Source: AC-32 sp963736055
GTDB lineage: Bacteria > Actinomycetota > Thermoleophilia > Gaiellales > Gaiellaceae
Assembly: GCA_963736055.1 (NCBI GenBank)
Contig: CAVTNM010000008.1
Location: 62,001 to 126,000 of the forward strand
Direction of reading: 5' to 3'
Length of the DNA stretch: 64,000 nt
In this document: piece after piece, positions 9,739 through 18,286 of the stretch
How positions within the stretch are numbered: the first letter of the stretch is position 1
Layout of the letters: the number at the start of each line of letters is the position of its first letter
The notes under the pieces: model-generated
Told to the model about the DNA's origin: nothing
The model's database searches: none
Seen by the model: only the letters and a program-made list of their open reading frames with translations
Program-made: the position numbers and the translations under genes

Positions 9739-11255
9739 TTGAAGGCGAGATTGGTCCTTGGGATTGTAGCTTTGGCGGTCGTAGCGGCCGCGGCCGGCCC
9801 GGCTGCCGCAGCGGCGCCGTCCGAGCGGGCGACCGTGCTCGTCGTACCTGCGTCGGCGCGGATTTTCCAGAACCCGGAGGCGGCTCACGGGCTGCTTGTG
9901 GCGGGCGGAGGCCCGACGGTCAGCCGACGCGGCGCGCTCGCGTCCCTACTGAGCGGCGAGATGGGGAACGCGATCCTGCACAATGGCGTGCCTGGCGGCT
10001 CCCCGGTGATCTCACTCGGGCGCGAGCCGGCCGGAACGACGTTCTACGTCGCCCTCCCTCCGCCCGGAAGACACCACAACGTCGTCCGGTATCCAATCGC
10101 GGTCGTCGGGCCCGGCTACCGCGGCGTGCTCACCTCGACCTCGACTCGGCTCCCCGGCCTGATCTCGATCGCGGACGTCGCCCCCTCGGTCAAGGCCCTG
10201 CGTGGCACTGGGAAGCCCCGGATCCGCTCGACGCCTTCCGACGATCCGCTGGGACGTTTGGCCGATCTCGACCACCGGCTCGACCAGGCCCACGACTCGA
10301 GGGATTTCGCGACGGTCGTCCTCGTCGTCTTGCTGGCCGTGCTCGGCGTGCTCGCCCTGCTGACGCGCTCCCCCGCGCTCGCCCGCGCGGCGTTCCTCTC
10401 GCCGTCGGCGTGCATCGCTGCGGCGGTTGCGCTGAGCGCCTTGGACGTGACGACGCCGTGGGAGGCCGTGCTCGGCGTCGCGGTCGTGGGAGCGGGCGCA
10501 TCTCTCGCCGCGGGATGCTGCTTCCTCCCCGGCTGCCCATGGCGCTCGGGATCGCGGCGCTCTTCGTCTTCCTCTTCGCGGTCATGTGGGCCAAGCCCGA
10601 GTGGAACACCCTCGCGGTGATCGGACCGCACCCGGACGGCGGCGGGCGCTTCTACGGCGTCACCAACGAGGTCGAGACGCTGCTGCTCGCGCCCGCGCTC
10701 GTGCTCGGGGCGCTCGCCGGCGCGCGGCTGGTGCCCGTGGTGGCGCTGGCTCTGGCGGCCGGGATCGCGGCCAGCAGGGTCGGCGCGGACGGCGGCGGGC
10801 TGGTCGTCTACCTCTCCGGGTTCCTGGTTCTCTGGCTTCGGCTCCGGCGGGTCCCGGCCGCGCGCGCCGTCGCCGCCACCGCCGTCTCGGCGGCCGCTGC
10901 GCTGGCGCTCGTCGGAATCGACGCCGCCACCGGCGGCTCGAGCCACGTCACGAAGGCCGTCGGCGACGGCCCGGGCGCACTGCTCGGCGACCTCGGCCAC
11001 CGGCTGCACCTCTCGGGAGCGGCGATCGCGTCGACCTGGAACGCGGCGTTCCTCTTCGCGCTCGGGCTGGCCGCGCTGGTCCTGCTCGCCCTGCGCCGGC
11101 CCCGGCTCGCGGTGCTCGACGCGCTTCTCGCAGCGCTCGCGATCTCGCTGCTCGTCAACGACACGCCCACCGACGTCGCAGGCTACGGAGGCCTCTCGGC
11201 GGTGCTCCTCTGGGTGTGGGCGAGAAGCGAGGAGCGCGACTTCCCCCTCCAGTAA
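9739..11255 (+). CDS. Polytopic membrane protein with extracytoplasmic alpha/beta domain (frameshifted)
   Basis: About 505 aa in two frames joined near 10505-10545. From the TTG at 9739 there is a signal-like segment (LVLGIVALAVVAAAAG), a roughly 150-residue secreted domain ending GLISIADVAPSVKAL, then about ten hydrophobic segments. The motif GGRFYGVTNEVETLL after the first membrane block is shared with a poorly studied family of large bacterial membrane proteins, often seen as RFYGIGNE or RYYGIGNE. The SIADVAP segment resembles the end of an alkaline-phosphatase-superfamily core, but the catalytic metal residues are not evident. Transcribed with the cytochrome c and serS genes (11 bp, then overlap). 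Confidence 0.65.
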
Positions 11256-11266
11256 ACTCGCGCCGG

Positions 11267-11692
11267 ATGCGCCGCTCTGCACTGCTTCTCGGGGTCACGC
11301 TTGCGCTCCTGCTCGCCGGCTGCGGTGGAGAGCAGGTGGTGCTTCCGACCGCGGAGACGGTCCAAGGAACGCTGCCGACGACCACGGCCGCGACCGCGGC
11401 GCCCGGCGACGCGAAGGCCGGCGCGGTGCTCTTCCAGTCGCAGGGCTGCGGCGGCTGCCACACCTTCAAGCCGGCGAAGTCGAACGGGACCATCGGCCCC
11501 GACCTGGACAAGCTCCCCGCCTATGCGAAGACCGCCGGCCAGCCGCTCGACACCTTCGCTCACGAGTCGATTCAGAACCCGAGCGCCTACGTCGAGAAGG
11601 GGTACTCGCCGACGATGCCGGACTTCGGGCAGACCCTGTCCCCGAAGCAGATCGCCGATCTCGTCGCCTACGTGACCCAGCCGGGCGGTTGA
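11267..11692 (+). CDS. Lipoprotein c-type cytochrome
   Basis: 141 aa. Lipobox LLLAGC near residue 20 predicts a membrane-anchored lipoprotein. After a Thr/Ala-rich linker comes a class I cytochrome c domain with the heme motif CGGCH and a methionine ligand candidate in YSPTMPDFG. The C-terminal helix LSPKQIADLVAYV is typical. It would carry electrons outside the membrane, probably to a terminal oxidase encoded elsewhere. The stop overlaps the serS start (TTGA). Confidence 0.88.
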   Translation: MRRSALLLGVTLALLLAGCGGEQVVLPTAETVQGTLPTTTAATAAPGDAKAGAVLFQSQGCGGCHTFKPAKSNGTIGPDLDKLPAYAKTAGQPLDTFAHESIQNPSAYVEKGYSPTMPDFGQTLSPKQIADLVAYVTQPGG

Positions 11693-12909
11693 TAGATCTC
11701 AGAGCCGCTCGGGCCGACCCCGAGGGGTTCCGTGCCGCGCTCGAGCGGAAGGGCGCGGCCGAGCCGTTCGACGAGCTGCTGGCCGCGGACGAGCGCTGGC
11801 GCGAGCTCGAGACGCGGACGAGCGAGCTGCGGGCCCAGACGAAGACGAAGGGGAAGCCGACACCCGAGGAGCTCGAGCAGCTCCGCGGGGTGAAGGCCGA
11901 GCTCCAGCGCGTCGAGTCGGAGCTCGAGGAGGCGGCTGCTCGCCGGCAGGAGCTGCTCGACCGGGTGCCGAACCCGCCGGATCCCTCGGTGCCCGACGGC
12001 GCCACCGAGGACGACTCGGTCGAGCTGCGGCGGGTCGGCGAGCCGCCCTCGTTCTCGTTCGAGCCGCGAGACCACCTCGACCTGGCAGCCGGACGCGGCT
12101 GGATCGACCTCGAGCGCGCGGCGCGGGTGTCGGGCTCGCGCTTCGCCTACCGCCTCGGTGACGTGGCGCTCGTCGAGCTGGCGCTCTACCGCTTCGCTCT
12201 CGACCGGCTCGTCCGGAAAGGCTTCGTCCCGATGCTGCCGCCCGTGCTCGTGCGGGAGGAGGCGATGTACGGCACCGGGTTCCTGCCGACGGACGAGGTC
12301 AACATCTACCGGATCGAGCGCGACGAGCTCTACCTGACGGGCACCTCGGAGGTCGGGCTCGCCTCGTTCCACCTTGGCGAGGAGCTCGACGGGCTGCCGC
12401 TTCGGTACGCCGGCTACTCGACGAACTTCAGGCGGGAATCAGGCGCCGCCGGCAAGGACACGCGGGGGATGTTCCGGGTGCACCAGTTCGACAAGGTCGA
12501 GATGTTCGTCTTCACCGAGCCGGAACGCTCGACCGAGGAGCACGACGCGCTGCTCGCAATCGAGGAGGAGCTCGTGCAGGAGGTCGGCGTCCCCTACCGC
12601 GTGGTCAACGTCGCCGCGGGGGATCTCGGCGCCTCAGCGGCGAAGAAGTACGACATCGAGGCCTGGTTCCCGGGCCAGCAGCGCTACCGGGAGATCACGT
12701 CGACCTCGAACACGACCGACTACCAGGCGCGGCGGCTGGGGATCCGGTTCCGGCGTGAGGGCAAGCTCGAGCCGGTGCACACCCTCAACGGCACCGCGAT
12801 GACCGCCCGCTGGCTGATCGCGCTGATGGAGAACTTCCAGGACGAGGCCGGCGAGATCGCCGTGCCCGAGGTGCTCACGCAGTTCGGCGCTCCGGCGCGC
12901 CTGGCCTAG
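11689..12909 (+). CDS. serS: Seryl-tRNA synthetase
   Basis: 406 aa class II synthetase. The N-terminal coiled-coil arm spans about residues 30-110. Motif 2 is visible in FRRESGAAGKDTRGMFRVHQ, and motif 3 in the C-terminal HTLNGTAMTARWLIALMEN. The TSEV and TSTSNTTDYQARR segments are conserved serine- and ATP-site elements. It charges serine onto tRNA-Ser. The start is a TTG inside the preceding stop, giving the usual MIDLR opening. All four serine tRNA isoacceptors visible here lie within 45 kb downstream, the first just after the next gene. Confidence 0.97.
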   Translation: MIDLRAARADPEGFRAALERKGAAEPFDELLAADERWRELETRTSELRAQTKTKGKPTPEELEQLRGVKAELQRVESELEEAAARRQELLDRVPNPPDPSVPDGATEDDSVELRRVGEPPSFSFEPRDHLDLAAGRGWIDLERAARVSGSRFAYRLGDVALVELALYRFALDRLVRKGFVPMLPPVLVREEAMYGTGFLPTDEVNIYRIERDELYLTGTSEVGLASFHLGEELDGLPLRYAGYSTNFRRESGAAGKDTRGMFRVHQFDKVEMFVFTEPERSTEEHDALLAIEEELVQEVGVPYRVVNVAAGDLGASAAKKYDIEAWFPGQQRYREITSTSNTTDYQARRLGIRFRREGKLEPVHTLNGTAMTARWLIALMENFQDEAGEIAVPEVLTQFGAPARLA

Positions 12910-12912
12910 CGC

Positions 12913-14073
12913 GTGCGCGGGCTGCTGCTCTTCGGGGACACGGAGCGTTCCGCCGCGCTGCGCCACGAGATCCCGATTCCGATCGGCGATTCGCTCCTGT
13001 TCGCCGAGGTCGACGGGCGCCGGTATGTCCTGACGAGCCACCTCGAGCACGAGCGGGTGAAGCGGGCACGGCCCGACGCCGAGGTGCTCGACTACTTCGC
13101 GCTCGGGTTCAAGGACCTTGTCGAGCGCGGCCTGTCCTTCGCCGAGGCCGGGCGGGAGGCCGAGGTTCGCGCGGTCAAGGAGATCGGCATGACGGAGGCG
13201 ATCGTGCCCGGCGACTTTCCGCTCGCGCTCGGCGATCGCCTGCGGGAAGACGGGGTCGCCCTGACGATCGACGATGCCGCCGTCGAGCTACGGCGGCGGG
13301 CGAAGTCACCGGCCGAGCTCGAGGGCATCCGTGCCGCGCAGCGCGCGGCCGAGGCAGGGATGACCGCAGCGGCCGGGCTGCTCGCGCGCGCACGGCCGTC
13401 AGCCGAGGGCCGCCTGGAGGTGGACGGGAAACCCTTGCTGGCCGAGGACGTCCGCGCGACCCTGCGGGATGCCTGCGCGGAGCACGGCGCCCCCTGCCCG
13501 CCCGATGTGATCGTCGCGTCCGTGTGGCAGGGCGTCGGCCACGAGCCCGGCAGCGGGCCGCTTCCGGCCGGCCTTCCGATCCAGATCGACATCTGGCCGC
13601 GCCACGAAGTGACCGCCTGCTGGGCCGACATGGCACGAACGTTCATGGTCGGCTCGCCCGCCTCCGAGCACGCGGACCTGATCGCGGAGCAGGCGCAGCT
13701 CGTCCGGAGCGCGCTCACGGAGGCGGAGGCGGCCGTCCGCCCGGGCATCACCGGACGCGAGCTGTTCGACGCGACCTGCGACTCGTTCGAAGCGGCCGGC
13801 TATCCCACACAGCGAACCGCGAGCCCGGGCGACGAGGCCGACGGCTTCCAGCACTCGCTCGGACACGGAGTCGGCCTCGAGGTGCACGAAGCTCCGCCAC
13901 TCGGTCTCGCGGGACGCGATCCGCTGCTCGCCGGCGACGTGCTCGCAATCGAGCCGGGCCTCTGGGACAGGCGGGTCGGCGGAGTCACCTTCGAGGACCT
14001 CGTCCTCGTGACCGAGAGCGGCTCCGAGCTGCTCACCCGGTTTCCGTACGACCTCACACCGCAGCCCGGATAG
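12913..14073 (+). CDS. M24 family metallopeptidase (Xaa-Pro aminopeptidase-like)
   Basis: 386 aa. An N-terminal creatinase-like domain precedes a pita-bread catalytic domain. The five dinuclear metal ligands are recognisable as D in IQIDIWP, D in CWADMARTF, H in HSLGHGVGLEVHE, E in LAIEPGLW and E in VTFEDLV. It would remove N-terminal residues before proline or cleave X-Pro dipeptides. It begins with GTG 3 bp after serS and ends 50 bp before tRNA-Ser(UGA). Confidence 0.9.
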   Translation: MRGLLLFGDTERSAALRHEIPIPIGDSLLFAEVDGRRYVLTSHLEHERVKRARPDAEVLDYFALGFKDLVERGLSFAEAGREAEVRAVKEIGMTEAIVPGDFPLALGDRLREDGVALTIDDAAVELRRRAKSPAELEGIRAAQRAAEAGMTAAAGLLARARPSAEGRLEVDGKPLLAEDVRATLRDACAEHGAPCPPDVIVASVWQGVGHEPGSGPLPAGLPIQIDIWPRHEVTACWADMARTFMVGSPASEHADLIAEQAQLVRSALTEAEAAVRPGITGRELFDATCDSFEAAGYPTQRTASPGDEADGFQHSLGHGVGLEVHEAPPLGLAGRDPLLAGDVLAIEPGLWDRRVGGVTFEDLVLVTESGSELLTRFPYDLTPQPG

Positions 14074-14123
14074 ATCTCAGCCCGCCCCGGCGCCGACGTA
14101 AGACCCGCCTAAACTGGCGGTCC

Positions 14124-14212
14124 GGCGGGGTGCCAGAGCGGACGAATGGGGCGGTCTTGAAAACCGCTGGCGGCCGAAAGGTCACCCGTGGGTTCGAATC
14201 CCACCCCCGCCG
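14124..14212 (+). tRNA. tRNA-Ser(UGA)
   Basis: 89-nt class II tRNA. Acceptor stem GGCGGGG pairs with CCCCGCC, the anticodon loop CTTGAAA gives UGA, there is a long variable arm, and the T-arm is GTGGG-TTCGAAT-CCCAC, discriminator G. Its last 47 bases are repeated at 20132-20178, marking it as the integration site of a 6-kb island. Confidence 0.97.
14166..14212 (+). repeat. Putative attachment repeat, left (tRNA-Ser 3' half)
   Basis: 47 bp from the anticodon stem through the acceptor stem of tRNA-Ser(UGA). It matches 20132-20178 in the same orientation at 46 of 47 positions (A at 14178, G at 20144). This is the classic product of tyrosine-integrase insertion into a tRNA gene. Confidence 0.85.
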
Positions 14213-14225
14213 CCTTGGTCAAGCC

Positions 14226-14249
14226 AAACCCGCTTAGCGAAGCGGGTTT
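14226..14249 (+). terminator. Hairpin after tRNA-Ser(UGA)
   Basis: Stem AAACCCGCTT with AAGCGGGTTT, four-base loop, 14 bp after the tRNA. No strong T tract follows, so terminator function is probable rather than certain. Confidence 0.6.
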
Positions 14250-14547
14250 CGGCGTCTCCGCGAGGCCTGTCGGTAGCTCCTCGTCGTGCCGCTCGAAACC
14301 GCCAAAGACCGCTCGACGCACTGGCGCGCAACTGGCGCGCACGCAGTAGGTTCGCGACATGTCTTCCGAGAACGAGACCGAGGCTGAGCGTTGGCGGCGG
14401 ATGCCCCTTGGCCGACCCGTGTTAGAAGGGGTGATCCAAACCCAAGAGACCATGAGCCCGAGGACCGCACCGCCACGAGCGGCTCTCCGGGGCGAATGTC
14501 GTCGGCCGAAGAGGCGCTAGCAATTCCAACGCCTGGCCGCGCCAGGG

Positions 14548-16479
14548 TCAGCGGACGGTGAAGTTGCCCTGGCCGAGCAGCCGTCCGTAACGGGTCTTCG
14601 GGCGCACGGGGAATGCAGGCCAGACGTACCACTTGTAGGAGCCCTTCTCGAGCTGGAAGCGGCGGCCCGAATAGAGCCACCCCCGCCCCAGCCTCAACCT
14701 CGACGAGTTGGGCCAGGCGCTAAGGATCTTCCGCCCGGCGTGGTACAGCTGAACGTTGTAGAAGGTCGCCTTTGCGACCGCACTCCAGACGAGGAGCGGC
14801 CCCGTATGCACCACAGCTCCGTCACGTGGTGAACGCAAGAGGACGCTCGGCGGCACGATCACCGCGACACCGCGCGAGGCGTTCGCCCCGTGGTCGTAGC
14901 TGACGATCTTGAACCGATAGTACGTGCCGTTCATGAAATGGCGATCCGCGTAGCGCCTACCTCTCCCGGTGTAGACGACGGTTCGAGCCGCTTTCTTCGG
15001 GCTCTTCGAGACGAGGATCTTCACGTGGTCGAAGTCCTCGTCGGCGGGTGGGGCCCAAGTCATCTGCAGCACGCCGTAGCCGACGGTCCGCGTGACTCGG
15101 CGAACGTTTCCCGGCGCGGTCACGTCGGGCGGTGCGAGCGACGCCACCTGCCAGGCAAACGAGGCCGGGGTCGAATCCACGTTGCCCGCCACATCCGCAG
15201 CCCGCACCTGGACGGTGTGGTGTCCGCCTGCGAGCCCGTCGTAGGTGCGGGGCGACGAGCAGGCCGTGAACGCCTCGCCGTCGAGGCTGCACGCGAAGCT
15301 CGAGCCCGCCTCGCTACTCGTGAAGCCGAACGTCGCCGAGGCACTGGCGCTGACCGGGTCGGGCGTCATCGTGATCGTGGTCTCCGGCGCGACGGTGTCG
15401 ACCGACCACGTGTACGGCGGTGACGGCGGCCCCTTGTGGAGCGCATCGCTCGCCTTGACGACGAACGTGTGGACGCTGTCTCCCAGCGTCGAGTAGCTCT
15501 TCGGGCTCGTGCAGGAGGCGAAGCTGCCGCCGTCGAGCTGGCATTGGAAGCTGCTGCCGCCCTTGTTCGACGAGAACGTGAAGGTTGCGCTCGCGTGGTT
15601 GGTGGAGCTCGCAGGGCCAGAGAGGATGGTGGCGATAGGAGCGACGAGATCCAGCCTCCAGGTGTAGTTAGTCGAACCGGTATTGCCCACAAGATCCGTC
15701 GCCCGCACGGTGAAGGTGAACTGCCCGCTGGAAAGCCGTCCGTAGATGACAGGACTCGTGCAGGGCGCGAACGAAGCGCCGTTCAACTTGCACTCGTAGC
15801 CTTTCACCGCCTCGTTGGCGGAGAAGCTGAAATAGGGGTTGGGATCGCCCGAGGGATCGGTCGGCTTCTTAGTGAGCGTGATCGTTGGCGGCGTCGTGTC
15901 GATCACCCACGTGTACGAGGTGGCGCTCCGGTTCCCGGCCACGTCGATCGCGTGCACGACGAAGGTGTGCGAGCCAACTCCTAAACCCGAGTACGTCTTC
16001 GGGCTCGTGCAGGAGGGGTTCAAGCCGTTGTCGAGCCGGCAATGGAACCCGACGCCGGCTTCGCTGTCGGAGAAGCTGAAGCTCGCGGTCGTAGCGTTCG
16101 TCGGGTTGGCGGGCTTGCTGCCGATCGTCGGCGCCGGCGGCGGCGTCGTGTCAACCGCCCACGAGTGCGACGTGACCGTGCTTTCGTTCAGGAGCGGGTC
16201 GACCGCCTTCACACCGAACGTGTGCGGCCCGTCGCCGAGACCCGAGTAGGTCACCGGGCTGAGGCAGAGCGAGAACACACCACCGTCGATCTTGCACTGG
16301 AAGGTGACCGTCAGATCCGTGTCTGAGAACGCGAAGGTGGCACTGCTCGACGGGCTCAGGTTCGGCGGGTTCGAGGTGAGCGTCGGCGCAGGCGGCTGAG
16401 CCGCCGCCGCGCCCGGGGTGAGCGGGAGGCCGAGCACGAGCGTGGCCACCCCGACGGCGTAGAGGTGGGCCCGGCTCAT
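14548..16479 (-). CDS. Secreted protein with five Ig-like repeats and a fibronectin III-like region
   Basis: 643 aa. A signal peptide (residues 1-27) is followed by five repeats of about 84 residues (roughly 30-113, 114-196, 197-284, 285-372, 373-455). Each has the pattern FxCxLDGxxFxxCxSP, GxHTFxVxAxDxxGN and WxVDTxPP. Every repeat carries one conserved Cys pair, probably a disulfide. Residues 456-550 look like an Fn3 fold (VRRVTRTVGYGVLQMTWAPP), and the last 90 residues form another beta-rich domain ending in a WYVWPAF region. Likely a cell-surface adhesin or structural protein. It overlaps the upstream proline-rich membrane gene by ATGA. It is cargo of the tRNA-Ser island. Confidence 0.85.
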   Translation of the reverse strand: MSRAHLYAVGVATLVLGLPLTPGAAAAQPPAPTLTSNPPNLSPSSSATFAFSDTDLTVTFQCKIDGGVFSLCLSPVTYSGLGDGPHTFGVKAVDPLLNESTVTSHSWAVDTTPPPAPTIGSKPANPTNATTASFSFSDSEAGVGFHCRLDNGLNPSCTSPKTYSGLGVGSHTFVVHAIDVAGNRSATSYTWVIDTTPPTITLTKKPTDPSGDPNPYFSFSANEAVKGYECKLNGASFAPCTSPVIYGRLSSGQFTFTVRATDLVGNTGSTNYTWRLDLVAPIATILSGPASSTNHASATFTFSSNKGGSSFQCQLDGGSFASCTSPKSYSTLGDSVHTFVVKASDALHKGPPSPPYTWSVDTVAPETTITMTPDPVSASASATFGFTSSEAGSSFACSLDGEAFTACSSPRTYDGLAGGHHTVQVRAADVAGNVDSTPASFAWQVASLAPPDVTAPGNVRRVTRTVGYGVLQMTWAPPADEDFDHVKILVSKSPKKAARTVVYTGRGRRYADRHFMNGTYYRFKIVSYDHGANASRGVAVIVPPSVLLRSPRDGAVVHTGPLLVWSAVAKATFYNVQLYHAGRKILSAWPNSSRLRLGRGWLYSGRRFQLEKGSYKWYVWPAFPVRPKTRYGRLLGQGNFTVR

Positions 16480-17087
16480 GAGCCGCCAACCACGACGACA
16501 ACCACTACGCCGAGGGTGAGGCCGAGGACGGTTAACGCGCTGAAGATGAGAGGCTCACGCCGACCGTCGACGTGCTCGAAAACCGGCCGCGGCAAGGCCC
16601 ACGGCGGAGCGGCCGCCACCCCGACCACGAGCAGCACGAGCGCGAGTGCGACGCCGAGCACGAACTGCAGAGCACGCGGCACAAGGACCGCTTGCGCCGT
16701 GTCGGCGGGCACGATGGCAGACACGAGCCCTTGTCGATTCGGCCGCGGATCCGCACGTCCCAGCGGAGAGGCTTCGATGGTACGGGCCTTCCGCTTCGCA
16801 CGCTGGTGCGGATGCCGGCCCACGACCTGCCGGTGGCTCACGGCGGGATGCGGCGCCCGCGACGGCGGCGGCGGCGCATGCGTCTGCACCGCCGTTGGCG
16901 GGGGTGGCGGTGGCGGCGGTGGAGGAGGCTCCGGCCGACGGGCTGTCGTCGTCGGCCGCGGGTCCGGGCTCGGGAGGGTTGTCGTCCCCGCGACGGCCGC
17001 ATGGGACCCGCCCACGAAGGCGTACATGGTCGCGAAGCCGAGCAGCGCCAGGCTCAGAATGAGCGCAAGTCGCAGGCGCCCCGGCAC
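16476..17087 (-). CDS. Proline-rich membrane protein coupled to the Ig-repeat protein
   Basis: 203 aa. An N-terminal membrane segment (LALILSLALLGFATMYAFVG) is followed by an extracytoplasmic Pro-rich tract with 11 consecutive prolines, then a basic region and two C-terminal membrane segments (about 135-160 and 180-200). It starts with GTG at 17087. The ATGA overlap with the Ig-repeat gene implies joint synthesis, so it may anchor or export that protein; this is inference. A separate protein of similar plan lies at 38565-39329. Confidence 0.7.
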   Translation of the reverse strand: MPGRLRLALILSLALLGFATMYAFVGGSHAAVAGTTTLPSPDPRPTTTARRPEPPPPPPPPPPPTAVQTHAPPPPSRAPHPAVSHRQVVGRHPHQRAKRKARTIEASPLGRADPRPNRQGLVSAIVPADTAQAVLVPRALQFVLGVALALVLLVVGVAAAPPWALPRPVFEHVDGRREPLIFSALTVLGLTLGVVVVVVVGGS

Positions 17088-17738
17088 TTGCTGTGCGCGC
17101 CTGCCCCGCAGGGACCTGCAGTTAGGTCTCAGATAGACGCCCCTTCCGACCCTCCTGTGACCTCTCCCTAATGACCAAGCCCGGGCTCGAGACGTTTAGC
17201 GCCCAGTAACGCCCCGTATTACTACCCTCGAGCTTCGGCCACAAGGCTAGACCCACTCGCCCTGGTTCCCGGGGCCTACGACCCCGCTGCTCTGCGCCTG
17301 CTGAGGCTGCTCCTTTCCCTCTAGCTCGGCGTTCCTGAGCCTCACACGAGTACGTGGACGGAGTGCCGGCTCCGACTTGAACTAGCCCTTTGTGGGGGCT
17401 TTCATAGGCGCCCTCTTACGTTTTGTAAATTGGAAGCGCCAAGCCCTCTCCGACAAGAACGCTCGGCTGAATCATGGGGAGCGCGGCGGCCCGCGCTTCC
17501 TCTCCCGCCGCTAGGACGCTTCCCAGGACCCCGTCGAGACGAGGGCTTGTGTCAGCCGTCTGGGGCGAATCCGACGGCCAAGCACGATCGCGGCTACGGT
17601 GTGACCAAGCGCGTTGGCTCTAGTTGTTGAAGCCGTCGAGGCTCTGCACGTTCCTCTCCGACTGTGACCCCTGGCCTGACCGCCGCAGTGCGCTCAATCG
17701 AGCACTCTGCCCTGTAGGAACCACAGAAGGAGCATCAC
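17088..17738. other. 651-bp non-coding stretch inside the island
   Basis: No convincing reading frame in either direction. It must hold the promoters of the leftward membrane/Ig-repeat pair and of the rightward ABM-like gene. Notable features are a CTCGAG inverted pair about 43 bp apart (about 17187 and 17227) flanking an AT-richer core, and a TTACGTTTTGTAAA segment near 17417 that is unusually AT-rich for this genome. Confidence 0.5.
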
Positions 17739-18053
17739 ATGCATGCCACCATTCGTCGTTACGAAGGTGTCGACACGACCCGCACGAGCGAGCTCGTCCG
17801 CAAGGTCGACGAGACGTTCGTTCCGCAGATGCGCGAGCTCCCCGGCTTCACCGGCTACTTCCTCATGGAGGGCGACAAGGGCGTCCTGAGCTCGATCAGC
17901 CTCTTCGAGACCTCCGAGCAGGCCGACGAGTCCGCCAAGCTCGTCAAGAACTGGATCAGCGACGAGAACTTCGGCAGCGCGATTCCGAACACGCCGAAGA
18001 TCACGAGCGGCAAGGTCCTTGCTCATAGCAAGCTCGTCCCCGCCCTCGTCTAA
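17739..18053 (+). CDS. Small ABM-like (dimeric alpha-beta barrel) protein
   Basis: 104 aa. The pattern HATIRRYEGVD, VPQMRELPGFTGYFLMEGDK, VLSSISLFETSEQADESAKL resembles the antibiotic-biosynthesis-monooxygenase/EthD-like ferredoxin fold, often small dimeric oxidases, heme-binding proteins or stress proteins of unknown substrate. No catalytic residues can be assigned. A strong ribosome site (AGAAGGAGC) precedes ATG 17739, and a terminator follows directly, so it is a single-gene unit within the island. Confidence 0.75.
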   Translation: MHATIRRYEGVDTTRTSELVRKVDETFVPQMRELPGFTGYFLMEGDKGVLSSISLFETSEQADESAKLVKNWISDENFGSAIPNTPKITSGKVLAHSKLVPALV

Positions 18054-18077
18054 CTCGACCGTACTCTGCGCCAACGG

Positions 18078-18104
18078 AAGGGCCCGGCAGTGTCGGGCCC
18101 TTTT
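18078..18104 (+). terminator. Rho-independent terminator
   Basis: 9-bp stem AAGGGCCCG / CGGGCCCTT with a 7-base loop and a TTTT tract, 25 bp after the ABM-like gene. Confidence 0.9.
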
Positions 18105-18286
18105 CGCGCGGTCTCCGAGCCCATCCCGCCACGCGCAGGCCAACGAGCCGAACGTCACTCCGGACGCTTCCGCGAAACCTGACCCGAATTCAGGCTACGC
18201 TGAGCGCGCGGCGGCGCCTAGTGGCAGTTTCGGCCTGGCCGGTGTCCTCGACGCCCGGGCTAGACTCGTTTCCGAGGCGAAAGAAG

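Noticed and set aside
14213..14547. Integrase gene next to the tRNA attachment site
   Set aside because: I looked for tyrosine-recombinase motifs in all frames and saw none; only a hairpin and an 11-bp tandem repeat.
17195..17225. 16S rRNA-like string (reverse complement reads TAATACGGGGCGTTACTGGGC)
   Set aside because: About 20 bases resemble the 530-region consensus, but the flanks do not match rRNA; treated as coincidence.
17430..17630. 66-codon frame in the island gap
   Set aside because: Pro/Arg-rich, no ribosome site, no protein-like hydrophobic pattern.
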